Translations under genes and position numbers: made by a program | Shown here: positions 1 through 7,644 of the stretch, in pieces | Layout of the letters: each line of letters starts with the position of its first letter | How positions within the stretch are numbered: position 1 is the stretch's first letter | Notes under the pieces: model-generated | Seen by the model: only the letters and a program-made list of their open reading frames with translations | Database searches by the model: none | What the model was told of the DNA's origin: nothing | Assembly: GCA_027449005.1 (NCBI GenBank) | Contig: DAIDML010000142.1 | Coordinates: 1-23,701 of the forward strand | Origin: Erysipelotrichaceae bacterium | GTDB lineage: Bacteria > Bacillota_I > Bacilli_A > Erysipelotrichales > Erysipelotrichaceae | Length of the DNA stretch: 23,701 nucleotides | Direction: 5' to 3'

Positions 1-1
1 G

Positions 2-1498
2 ATACGATTCTATTCTGATTTAGCACTAACTCAACCTGTTATGAATGGTGAAGCAATAGGGGAGTATTATCAATACTTTGCTTATCTTCCTTTTAGATCA
101 ACATCAAACATCACTGGAAGTCAACTTGATGCGTTTTTAGAAAATGTTGCGATTACTAATCCTACCACAGCGCAAGGAAGTGCAATGTATCGGACTGGTC
201 GCTTTTTTGTCGATGCTCAGCACCAACTCGGAATGAATGCCATACTTGTTTATGCGATGGCACTTCACGAGTCTAACCGAGGTTTAAGTTCCTTGGCTGT
301 GAATAAAAATAACCTTTTTGGATGGGGAGCAGCAGATGCCAATCCTTCCGATGCCTATATGTTTGCGAGTATCGAATCATCCATCTATGAACATGCTGGA
401 CTTAACTTAAGAGGCTATTTGAATCCAAGTGATTGGCGCCATTTTGGTCAAGTATTAGGAAACAAGAACAATGGATTTAATACCAAATACGCTTCTGATC
501 CATATTGGGGTCAAAAAATAGCTGGATGGGCTTATCGAATTGATCGTTATCTTAATTTTGTTGACTACAACTATTTCCCACTCATCATGGTCACGGATAC
601 AACCCCTACACCTTTGTACAAAAACGCAGATACTTCCACCACACTACACAGTGTACCAGCACGAAATCGTGATCGAATCTTCATTGCTTCTGGTATTAAA
701 GACAATTGGATCATGACTCCATCATTGCTACCACTTGATGATAATCGAAACATTAATGCACCGTCTCGAGTATTGGTTGATTATCCTTTCTCTAATAATA
801 TGGTTTACATTCAACCTGCTAATTATCGAGTGATTAACCATACCATTGCTCGTGTTCCTCATTTGTATGATTCATCTCAACTGTCACAACCTGCTCAAGC
901 AAGCATTAATGTAGTACGTGTAGAAAACAATACTTTAACACTTGAAGGTTTAATTAGTATTCCTTATTTAGGTAATGATTCTAAGGTGGTTATCAATCCA
1001 AGACTAAGATTAACTCAAGATGGACAAGAGCAAATCTTAAACGCCATCTCCACGACAAGCACATCATCTTCCATCAACTTACGTCAAACCAGTTTTGGTT
1101 TTGCATCCACATTCAATATTCCAGATGTGTTATTAAAACTCGCACAGATGGAACTGGTACTTGAGTATCAATCACCATTTATGACACAAACCATTGTATT
1201 ACCTGTAGTCATCAACACAACAGTCAATCCAGTTATCTTAAGTAATAATCATCGCGTCAGTTTTAACCAAGTTGATACTGGCACGTTTATGAATATTGAG
1301 CTAGTTACGATAGCACCAGGGGATATGGATCAAGATGGAATACATTCAATTATGGACTTGTATATTTTGCATCGAGTATTGCTAGAAATAGATCCACAAT
1401 CACCTCAATTAGTAAGTATTGGTGATATGGATTTAGATGGTCAACTATCCATTATGGATTTGTACATACTTCATCGTATGATACTAGGATTGGAATAA
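2..1498 (+). CDS. Dockerin-bearing glucosaminidase (peptidoglycan hydrolase), 5' partial
   Basis: This is probably a secreted cell-wall hydrolase cutting the glycan strand of peptidoglycan. The reading frame is open to the left edge of the window, and neither a signal peptide nor a ribosome binding site is seen before the first ATG (41), so the real start is probably outside. Counting from that ATG, residues 25-175 resemble the glucosaminidase (GH73-like) fold: the ALHESNRG stretch carries the likely catalytic Glu77, followed by NNLFGWGAAD and a late YASDPYWGQKIAGW motif. Residues 180-425 are beta-rich and not assigned; the first part may be SH3-like. Residues 427-483 form a type I dockerin with two calcium loops, D428/D430/D432/S436/D439 and D462/D464/D466/S470/D473. 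A dockerin needs a cohesin partner, and the next gene, 3 bp downstream, encodes one. The enzyme class is fairly secure; the exact bond cut is not. Confidence 0.85.
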   Translation: MRFYSDLALTQPVMNGEAIGEYYQYFAYLPFRSTSNITGSQLDAFLENVAITNPTTAQGSAMYRTGRFFVDAQHQLGMNAILVYAMALHESNRGLSSLAVNKNNLFGWGAADANPSDAYMFASIESSIYEHAGLNLRGYLNPSDWRHFGQVLGNKNNGFNTKYASDPYWGQKIAGWAYRIDRYLNFVDYNYFPLIMVTDTTPTPLYKNADTSTTLHSVPARNRDRIFIASGIKDNWIMTPSLLPLDDNRNINAPSRVLVDYPFSNNMVYIQPANYRVINHTIARVPHLYDSSQLSQPAQASINVVRVENNTLTLEGLISIPYLGNDSKVVINPRLRLTQDGQEQILNAISTTSTSSSINLRQTSFGFASTFNIPDVLLKLAQMELVLEYQSPFMTQTIVLPVVINTTVNPVILSNNHRVSFNQVDTGTFMNIELVTIAPGDMDQDGIHSIMDLYILHRVLLEIDPQSPQLVSIGDMDLDGQLSIMDLYILHRMILGLE

Positions 1499-1501
1499 AA
1501 A

Positions 1502-3388
1502 ATGAAAAAATTAATTGTTACATTACTCGTTTTAATGAGCACATTTACTCCGTTACAGATTCATGCTAATACAGCCAGTGGTTCTATTTCTGGGAGTACA
1601 AATGTTACGGCAGGAACACAGTTCACACTTACTTTTGCAATTGCAAATGGAACGAATGTTGAGGGGGTTGAAAGTGTCATAAACTTCGACTCCACTCATT
1701 TCTCAATAGTAAGTTCAGAAAATCTTGGTTCTAATAATACTACTTTCTTCAATAAATCAAATAATAAATACGCAGATATTTGGACAGGATCACCAAAGTC
1801 TGGCACTGTTCAATTTTTAAGAATTCGATTTGAGGCAAGATCAGGATTTTCTGTTGGAACAAAAAGTACGATTTCAATGACGAATAATTTCATTATCCAA
1901 AACGGAAGTCGCGTTTCTGTTCCAAACCGTTCTATTGAGTTAACTTCGATTGCTCCACTTTCTACCGTAAACACTCTCAGTAGCATTACAATCAATGGAA
2001 ACAACCTTTCAGGATTTTCGTCTAATATCACTAGCTACACTCTACCTAGTACTCAAGATGATTCCATTACCATCAATGCTGTAAGGACAGATAGTAAATC
2101 TACATTATCGGGTACGGGTACTTTCTCATTAAGATATGGAAGTAACCGATTTAATTTAACTGTTAGATCTGAATCAGGTGCAACACGTACCTACAGCATT
2201 AATGTTAATCGACCTGACTTACGAGGAGATAACACCAACATTAAGTCAATAACCATTGGTGATCAAGTGCTTACTTGGAACAGTGATTTATCTCGTAACA
2301 TTCTACTCATTCCAAATTCTACAAGCAATGGAACGTTAGGCATTGAACTAGAAGAATCGACATCAACAGTAACTTCATCAACTGATTTTGATTTTTCAGT
2401 TGGGGATAATACAGTAGAGATCGTAGTTCAGTCCGAAAAGGGGACGGTGTCTACTCATGTGATAAAGGTAGTTCGTGCTAACGATCAAGGTGCATTTCCA
2501 GATGCTTATACCTCTACACAACTTAAACATGTGTTAATTGATGGTACCATCTATTTAATTCAACAAGGGAAAATCACCATTCCTTATAATATTGAAACAC
2601 CTGAATTGGTGTTTGTCGCAGAACATGAACTCACAAAAATTGTTGTTCCTGAAATTCCACCCTTTGTTTTTGGTGATAACAATGTTGTTTTAGAAATCAC
2701 TGCTTTTGATGGTACAACCGAAACCGTCACAATCAACTTCCATCGTGAAGATCAAATGCAACCGGTATCTCTTGAGGAATTATTAACTAACATAGAGTCG
2801 TATCCTGTGAACACGTTGTCCTTTTTCTATGAAGGATTCATTACAGATGAAGAAACATTGACCATTTTAAGAACGCTCAACAAACCTCTACGACTCTTTG
2901 TCAGTACTTCTTCAGTCTCTGGATATTGGTTATTGTCCAATGAAAACATTGATTTACTCAAAGACATTGATTTTGGTATTGAAGAAGATGCAAGTGTTGA
3001 GTTTGAACAATCCATAGGCTTCATCACTCATTCCAACTTCAAATTCAATGAGGCCAATTTCGTTCAACCCATGAGTTTCACTTTAACGCAACTACCTCAG
3101 CTTCAAAAATACACCACACTGTACGGCTATCAAATGACAGCTGAAGGTTTAGTTTTATTAGAAACCTGGGAAGTTCTTCCTCTATCAAGTGTGATTGAAG
3201 TAGGTGGACCACTTCATTTGGTTGTTTCTCCCTATTTAATTGAGATTCCAGAAGAACCATTTGATATCCGACTCTTTTATGCAGGAGTAGGGGCGGCTGC
3301 ACTAGGTTGGCTCTTTTGGTTGATTGGTGTCGTTCGTTATTCTAAACTAAAACGTAAGTTTCTTAAATCTAAAAAAGGAGTCTTATAA
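1502..3388 (+). CDS. Membrane-anchored cohesin protein with cadherin-like repeats
   Basis: This is a surface protein that probably receives dockerin-tagged enzymes. Residues 1-22 are a signal peptide (MKK, hydrophobic core, IHA cleavage site). Residues 25-150 look like a cohesin: a beta-sandwich with the characteristic 'V-GV-S-I-FD---F-IVS' pattern near residues 53-71. Residues 155-236, 243-325 and 338-414 are three tandem repeats resembling the cadherin-like beta-sandwich family (PF12733), which would act as a stalk. Residues 415-580 are unassigned. A transmembrane segment at 591-611 is followed by a short basic cytoplasmic tail (KLKRKFLKSKK), so the protein is type I with the cohesin distal to the membrane. 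The ribosome binding site is weak (AGGA before the upstream stop), consistent with translational coupling to the dockerin gene. Cohesin plus dockerin in adjacent genes strongly suggests a cognate pair; the binding itself is inferred. Confidence 0.82.
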   Translation: MKKLIVTLLVLMSTFTPLQIHANTASGSISGSTNVTAGTQFTLTFAIANGTNVEGVESVINFDSTHFSIVSSENLGSNNTTFFNKSNNKYADIWTGSPKSGTVQFLRIRFEARSGFSVGTKSTISMTNNFIIQNGSRVSVPNRSIELTSIAPLSTVNTLSSITINGNNLSGFSSNITSYTLPSTQDDSITINAVRTDSKSTLSGTGTFSLRYGSNRFNLTVRSESGATRTYSINVNRPDLRGDNTNIKSITIGDQVLTWNSDLSRNILLIPNSTSNGTLGIELEESTSTVTSSTDFDFSVGDNTVEIVVQSEKGTVSTHVIKVVRANDQGAFPDAYTSTQLKHVLIDGTIYLIQQGKITIPYNIETPELVFVAEHELTKIVVPEIPPFVFGDNNVVLEITAFDGTTETVTINFHREDQMQPVSLEELLTNIESYPVNTLSFFYEGFITDEETLTILRTLNKPLRLFVSTSSVSGYWLLSNENIDLLKDIDFGIEEDASVEFEQSIGFITHSNFKFNEANFVQPMSFTLTQLPQLQKYTTLYGYQMTAEGLVLLETWEVLPLSSVIEVGGPLHLVVSPYLIEIPEEPFDIRLFYAGVGAAALGWLFWLIGVVRYSKLKRKFLKSKKGVL

Positions 3389-5524
3389 GTGAATTCAACA
3401 ATCATTTCCAGTTTAGCATCAACACTTAACATCAAAGTATCTCAAGTTGAACAAACGCTTTCATTACTTCAATCAGGCAACACTGTTGCCTTTATTGCGC
3501 GTTATCGTAAAGAAGCCACACAAGGTTTAGATGAAGAGATGATTCAAACCATAGCGCAAAGTTATGACTATGAAGTTCAACTCGTTAAACGTAAAGAAGA
3601 TGTTATCCGGTTAATTAATGAGCAAGGACTTCTGAGTGATGAACTCACACAACGTATTTTAAGTTGTGAAAAATTAAGTCAAGTTGAAGACATCTATAAA
3701 CCCTACAAGCAAAAGAAATTAACTAAAGCTGCTTTAGCTATAGCAGCAGGTTTACAGCCTTGTGCTCAAGCCATAAAAAACGCAGGATCCTCGGCTTCTC
3801 TTGAGTCTATATGTGAAGCTTATCTTAATGAAGAATTAACTTCAGTTGAACAGATATATCAAATGACATTAGATATCTTAGTCGATGAAACCATTCATCA
3901 AGTGAAATGGCGTCATATGCTTGAAAATGACATAAATAAAAAAGGTTTGCTCATCAGCAAACTAAAAAAAGAAGGTGCAGATCAAGAAGAAACCTATACC
4001 TTGTACCATGACTATAAGCAACGTTTATCGTATTTACAACCGTATCAAATCATGGCTTTAAATCGAGGAGAAGATCAAAAAATCCTTAACATCAACATTG
4101 AGTTTGATATTGATGTTTTCTTTGATCAAACCAAACATAAATTCATTAGTTACGCTCATCCTACACTTCATAAAGATATGATTAATCGTTGCGCTGAATC
4201 GTTGAAGAAAACCCTTTTTCCAAGTGTTGTTCGATCCATACGAAGTGATTTAACGCAAAAAGCACAAGATCATTCCATACAGGTCTTTGCGAACAATGTT
4301 GAACAATTGTTGCTTGTCCCACCTCTTAAAGGAAAAACCATCTTAGGATGGGACCCTGCTTATCGTACTGGTTGCAAACTTGCTGTGATTAATGAACATG
4401 GTGATTGCTTAACTGTGGATACAGTTTATCCGTTTGAACCCAAAAATGATAAAGAAGGAACGATTAAGAAACTAACTGCACTCATTGAGCGATATCACAT
4501 ATCCATCATTGCATGTGGTAATGGGACCGCTTCTCGTGAATCTGAACAATTTCTTGGTGAATACATTAAAGCTCATCCTCACTATTCGCTCAGTTATGCT
4601 ATGGTTTCTGAGGCTGGAGCTTCTGTGTATTCAGCCAGTCCATTAGCGAAAGAAGAATTTCCTGAGTTAGATGTCAGTCTGAGATCTGCAATATCCATCG
4701 CACGTCGTTTGCATGATCCGCTCTCAGAACTCATTAAAATTGATCCTCGAAGTGTTGGAGTGGGGCAGTATCAACATGATTGTCCTCCACAACAACTTAA
4801 AGAGAAGGTTGATTTTGTGGTTGAGAAGGTTGTCAATAAAGTTGGAGTGGACGTGAACACCGCATCCGTTCATCTAATCAGTCATATTTCTGGATTAAGT
4901 AAAGTATTAGCGAAAAACATCGTGCTTAAACGAAGTGAACTTCAAGGATTTATACATCGAAATCAACTTAAAGAAGTCAAAGGACTTGGATCGAAAACAT
5001 TTGAACAAGCCATTGGGTTCTTACGGGTCTTAAATGGCCAAGAACCTTTGGATGCAACTTTTATCCATCCTGAATCATATGTACTTGCTCGTAAATTAAA
5101 AAAATCATTTCCTGATTTGACTCCTAGTCAATCGCAACTGCAAACATGGTGTCAAGAGCACAACACAGACAGTTATACTGTGATGGACATTCTAGAGAAC
5201 TTACGTGCTCCTGAGCGAGATTATCGTGATAACTTTAAAGGAGTTCAACTCCGCCAAGATATCCTTAAATTTGAAGATGTATCACTTCATGATCAATTTG
5301 AAGGAACTGTGCGTAATGTGGTCGATTTTGGTGCATTTGTGGATATCGGTTTAAAGAATGATGGACTCATTCATAAATCAATGATGAACTTAGAAGCATC
5401 TCAAAGTGTGTATCACGCATTAAAAATCAATGATGCTGTGTTAGTTGAAGTCATAGGACTTGATGCACAGCGTCAAAAATGTCAACTTAAACTGATTCAA
5501 AAAGTGACACTTGTCTCATCATAG
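3389..5524 (+). CDS. tex: Tex transcription accessory protein (S1 RNA-binding)
   Basis: Tex is a conserved cytoplasmic nucleic-acid-binding protein linked to transcription and RNA turnover. The 711-residue length is normal for the family. The N-terminal helical region contains the family signature GNTVAFIARYRKEATQGLDEE (about residues 30-50). An RNase H-like (YqgF) domain starts at LGWDPAYRTG (residues 319-328). A helix-hairpin-helix region spans roughly 488-560 (ISGLSKVLAKNIV, VKGLGSKTF). A C-terminal S1 domain starts near residue 635 (FEGTVRNVVDFGAFVDIG). The start is GTG, directly after the TAA of the cohesin gene, with AAAGGAG about 8 bp upstream inside that gene, so it is likely co-transcribed with the cell-surface pair. 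The 3' end overlaps the convergent SRAP gene by 38 bp. Confidence 0.95.
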   Translation: MNSTIISSLASTLNIKVSQVEQTLSLLQSGNTVAFIARYRKEATQGLDEEMIQTIAQSYDYEVQLVKRKEDVIRLINEQGLLSDELTQRILSCEKLSQVEDIYKPYKQKKLTKAALAIAAGLQPCAQAIKNAGSSASLESICEAYLNEELTSVEQIYQMTLDILVDETIHQVKWRHMLENDINKKGLLISKLKKEGADQEETYTLYHDYKQRLSYLQPYQIMALNRGEDQKILNINIEFDIDVFFDQTKHKFISYAHPTLHKDMINRCAESLKKTLFPSVVRSIRSDLTQKAQDHSIQVFANNVEQLLLVPPLKGKTILGWDPAYRTGCKLAVINEHGDCLTVDTVYPFEPKNDKEGTIKKLTALIERYHISIIACGNGTASRESEQFLGEYIKAHPHYSLSYAMVSEAGASVYSASPLAKEEFPELDVSLRSAISIARRLHDPLSELIKIDPRSVGVGQYQHDCPPQQLKEKVDFVVEKVVNKVGVDVNTASVHLISHISGLSKVLAKNIVLKRSELQGFIHRNQLKEVKGLGSKTFEQAIGFLRVLNGQEPLDATFIHPESYVLARKLKKSFPDLTPSQSQLQTWCQEHNTDSYTVMDILENLRAPERDYRDNFKGVQLRQDILKFEDVSLHDQFEGTVRNVVDFGAFVDIGLKNDGLIHKSMMNLEASQSVYHALKINDAVLVEVIGLDAQRQKCQLKLIQKVTLVSS

Positions 5525-6032
5525 TTTCAACAACAAGATCTTGGTTTCTTAAGAAATCAAGATTTTTTATTGGTTTAAACAAGTATTCCTTCGCTTCTTG
5601 TGCATTCAATACCATGGGTTGTCGATGATGAACCCATGCGATGTTCTTTTGTGCTTCATGAGTGATAATCGCAACATGTTTATGTGTTTCATCCAATACT
5701 CCAGCAATGTAAAGCGGTTCTTGAGTTTTATTCACAATTTTCTGTTTAATTCGACTTGCATCCCATTCATAATATCCCGACGCAAGGATGATGCATCGAT
5801 GGTTAAAATAGGCGTTAGAAAATAAACGAGAATGAGTGATGTTTTCGAGCCGTGCAAACAGGAATAAATGTTGAGATGTTGCTTGAATCCAGCCCCATTG
5901 AGCGGATGTTAGTGTTTTAAGTTGTGGATCTGAAGTGATTAAAAGTGAATCACTAGGACGAAAGAGGGTTTGAATTTGTTCTATATCATAAGCAAGCATT
6001 AAATCTTCTTTAATGAAAAGTTGACCACACAT
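5487..6032 (-). CDS. SRAP/HMCES-type protein (abasic-site DNA-protein crosslink)
   Basis: SRAP family proteins (human HMCES, E. coli YedK) bind single-stranded DNA and form a covalent link between Cys2 and abasic sites. The gene opens with two consecutive ATGs (6035 and 6032). The second gives MCG with Cys at position 2, as the chemistry requires, and is chosen; AAGGAG lies 9 bp upstream of it. Visible family motifs are Cys2, WGW (46-48), ARLE (60-63), the GYYEW stretch with Glu89 (equivalent to YedK Glu105), THEA (125-128) and HHRQP with His135 (equivalent to YedK His160). It is short, 181 residues against 222 in YedK, lacks the usual N-x-A-P loop, and has Phe59 where YedK has Asn75 in its NAR motif. 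It is the last gene of the operon with the Y-family polymerase, which fits the known SOS association of the family. Confidence 0.87.
   Translation of the reverse strand: MCGQLFIKEDLMLAYDIEQIQTLFRPSDSLLITSDPQLKTLTSAQWGWIQATSQHLFLFARLENITHSRLFSNAYFNHRCIILASGYYEWDASRIKQKIVNKTQEPLYIAGVLDETHKHVAIITHEAQKNIAWVHHRQPMVLNAQEAKEYLFKPIKNLDFLRNQDLVVETMMRQVSLFESV
5538..5568 (+). terminator. Intrinsic terminator of the tex transcript, inside the SRAP gene
   Basis: An 11-bp stem (5538-5548 pairing with 5553-5563, one G-T wobble) with a TTAA loop is followed by a T-run to 5568. It lies 14 bp after the tex stop codon. It is oriented for the + strand; on the minus strand no T-run follows the stem. It is embedded in the C-terminal codons of the convergent SRAP gene. 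Confidence 0.72.
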
Positions 6033-6035
6033 CAT

Positions 6036-6278
6036 TTAATTCTCCTTTTTCTCAATAAACCATCGTGTTTCTTCTAAATATAAGTATCGAATATGTCCTC
6101 CAATTGTGCAAGTGTATCGTATTCCAGCCCCTCCTGATTTAAGCGATGCAGCATTAATGATTTGAGTGATTTTATCAATACTGTAGGTTAATCCATTGTC
6201 TCCCATCACACTTAAGGGGGTAATTTTACCCTCTTTATTGAATGATGCGATCACTTGGATGTATTGTTTTTTGTGCAT
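6036..6278 (-). CDS. Conserved small protein of the Y-polymerase operon, function unknown
   Basis: This 80-residue protein has no named function. Its sequence has a predicted beta-alpha-beta character: an N-terminal strand with FNKEGKITPLSV (residues 14-25), a helix around IDKITQIINAAS (34-45), and a C-terminal half with GGAGIRYTCTIGGHIRYLY and WFIE. From memory, proteins with the pattern SxKxGGxGIRYTC followed by a YL-x-E-x-x-WF end occur next to Y-family polymerases in Clostridia; this was not checked. Its ATG overlaps the last base of the polymerase stop (TAATG) and its stop abuts the first ATG of the SRAP gene, so all three are translationally coupled. Cytoplasmic location is inferred, as there is no signal peptide or membrane segment. 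A role in translesion synthesis is suggested only by context. Confidence 0.75.
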   Translation of the reverse strand: MHKKQYIQVIASFNKEGKITPLSVMGDNGLTYSIDKITQIINAASLKSGGAGIRYTCTIGGHIRYLYLEETRWFIEKKEN

Positions 6279-7534
6279 TAGATGGACTCCTTAAAGTAAG
6301 CGTAAGGGAAAATAACATGATCTTCTTTAGGATTAAAGTCACTCAACGATAAATTGGATAAGGTAATACCACGTTGGATACTGTCGTGGCCAAAACGAGA
6401 GCGAATCGCATCCATGGTGGTGTCAATCACACGAGATCGAAGATGATGTTCAAAAGGAATAAACATGGATATTTGCCATGCAGCCTCACTGTGCACCAAC
6501 TGTTCTGCTCTCACACCAATGCTTCGATAACGTTTAGAGAAGTCAAAATTATCTTTGAATAATATCATGGCATAATGAATTAAGTCTTCACTGACGTCTG
6601 TAGGGACTTCACAGCTCATTTGACGTGTAAAACTATGAAGATGTTCATCTCGCATTGAAATGCTGATTGTTCTTGTGGCTAACTGATGTTGTTTAAGACG
6701 AGAAGCGACACTTTCACACAAGACAGTTGCTACAATCTTCACATCATTCAGTGTCTTCAAGTCCACTTGAGAAGTGATGGAATTACCAATGGATTTAACC
6801 AAAGTTTGATGAGAATACGCTTTAACTTCACTGGTTTCTAAACCATTTGAAAAACGATGAAGAACCAATCCCCATTTTCCAAAATGATTCATCAAAAAAG
6901 GAAGTGGGGTAGCAGCTAAATCCCCAATTGTTTTAATCCCAAAACGGTATAGTTTCTGTTTTGTGGCTCGTCCCACATACAGTAAATCTTCCACGGGCAA
7001 AGGATATACAATCTGATTCACATTCTCAGGGGTAATCACTGTAATCGCATTGGGTTTCTTATAATCTGATCCTAGTTTAGAATAAATCTTATTATCACTG
7101 ACTCCGATAGAAACGGTAAGACCACATTCTTGTTGGATATCATCACTGATCTTTCTTGCTATCTCATAACCATTACCATATAAAGTCTTACACGAGGTGA
7201 CATCTAACCAAGCTTCATCAATTCCAAATGGTTCAATACGATCCGTATAGCGTTGATAAATGTCCATGACTTTCTTAGAAAAACGCATATAAAGCGAGAA
7301 ACGAGCTGGAAGAATCAACAGGTTAGGGCATTTTTGTTTTGCTTGCCACAAAGGTTCTCCAGTTTGAACACCATATTTTTTAGCTAAAGGATTTTTAGCT
7401 AAGATAATTCCATGACGCTTATCTTTATCTCCACCTACAGCCATGGGAACATAGCGTGTGTAAGGTTGATGAAGTTCTTCCACTGCAGCATAAAAATGAT
7501 TCAAATCGCAATGCAATATAATTGTCTCTGACAT
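6278..7534 (-). CDS. dinB: Y-family translesion DNA polymerase (DinB/Pol IV type)
   Basis: This is an error-prone DNA polymerase that copies past lesions. The start was moved to the ATG at 7534 (MSETIILHCDL): GGAGG lies 8 bp upstream, and longer versions would begin inside that Shine-Dalgarno. This gives 418 residues. Palm-domain metal ligands are visible: Asp10 in HCDLNHFYAAVE, and Asp106-Glu107 in PFGIDEAWLDV. A fingers segment (GGDKDKRHGIILAKN, 34-48), a helix-hairpin-helix thumb (LLYVGRATKQKLYRFGIKTIGDLA) and a C-terminal little-finger domain follow. The FGIDEAW form differs from the YSIDEAF of enteric DinB. No C-terminal beta-clamp peptide was assigned with confidence; ISMFIPF near residue 350 is not terminal. 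It is the first gene of an SOS-type operon and is divergent from a self-cleaving repressor. Confidence 0.93.
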   Translation of the reverse strand: MSETIILHCDLNHFYAAVEELHQPYTRYVPMAVGGDKDKRHGIILAKNPLAKKYGVQTGEPLWQAKQKCPNLLILPARFSLYMRFSKKVMDIYQRYTDRIEPFGIDEAWLDVTSCKTLYGNGYEIARKISDDIQQECGLTVSIGVSDNKIYSKLGSDYKKPNAITVITPENVNQIVYPLPVEDLLYVGRATKQKLYRFGIKTIGDLAATPLPFLMNHFGKWGLVLHRFSNGLETSEVKAYSHQTLVKSIGNSITSQVDLKTLNDVKIVATVLCESVASRLKQHQLATRTISISMRDEHLHSFTRQMSCEVPTDVSEDLIHYAMILFKDNFDFSKRYRSIGVRAEQLVHSEAAWQISMFIPFEHHLRSRVIDTTMDAIRSRFGHDSIQRGITLSNLSLSDFNPKEDHVIFPYAYFKESI

Positions 7535-7560
7535 CAAAACCACCTCCAAATCTCAACTTT

Positions 7561-7589
7561 AGTTTACTTGAATTAAATTCAAGTTTCAA
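7561..7589 (-). promoter_or_regulatory. Promoter of the dinB operon
   Basis: On the minus strand, a -35 TTGAAA (7589-7584) and a -10 TAAACT (7566-7561) are separated by exactly 17 bp. The start of transcription would fall near 7554, giving a leader of about 20 nt that contains the GGAGG site. Operator 1 fills the spacer. Confidence 0.6.
7566..7584. promoter_or_regulatory. Operator 1: palindrome ACTTGAA-N5-TTCAAGT
   Basis: This perfect inverted repeat has 7-bp arms (7566-7572 and 7578-7584) and a 5-bp AT-only spacer. It lies between the -35 and -10 of the minus-strand promoter, so a bound repressor should block the dinB operon. An extra half-site, TTCAAG at 7585-7590, follows directly. The likely ligand is the HTH-S24 repressor encoded next door (inference). 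Confidence 0.75.
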
Positions 7590-7595
7590 GAGATA

Positions 7596-7616
7596 AACTT
7601 GAAAATAATTCAAGTT
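7596..7616. promoter_or_regulatory. Operator 2: palindrome AACTTGAA-N5-TTCAAGTT
   Basis: This perfect inverted repeat has 8-bp arms (7596-7603 and 7609-7616) and a 5-bp spacer, AATAA. The core matches operator 1, and the two centres (7575 and 7606) are 31 bp apart, about three helical turns. It covers the -35 and most of the spacer of the rightward promoter, which suggests autoregulation of the repressor. Confidence 0.75.
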
Positions 7617-7626
7617 GTGTTACAAT
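7599..7626 (+). promoter_or_regulatory. Promoter of the HdiR-like repressor gene
   Basis: A -35 TTGAAA (7599-7604) and a -10 TACAAT (7621-7626) are 16 bp apart, with a TG extension just before the -10. The predicted leader is very short: transcription from about 7633 would begin just before the GAGG ribosome site at 7635-7638. Confidence 0.6.
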
Positions 7627-7644
7627 GTATCATAGAGGTAAACT

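Noticed and set aside
2..3388. Part of a cellulosome cluster
   Set aside because: There is one cohesin and one dockerin on a cell-wall hydrolase, with no glycoside hydrolases for plant polysaccharides and no carbohydrate-binding module.
7535..7549. Upstream TTG start for the Y-family polymerase
   Set aside because: The TTG overlaps the GGAGG ribosome binding site, and the ATG at 7534 matches the usual N-terminus of the family.
7561..7616. Repeats in the divergent gap as a small CRISPR or attachment site
   Set aside because: There are only two palindromes, with no spacer-repeat regularity, cas genes or integrase nearby; promoter overlap explains them.
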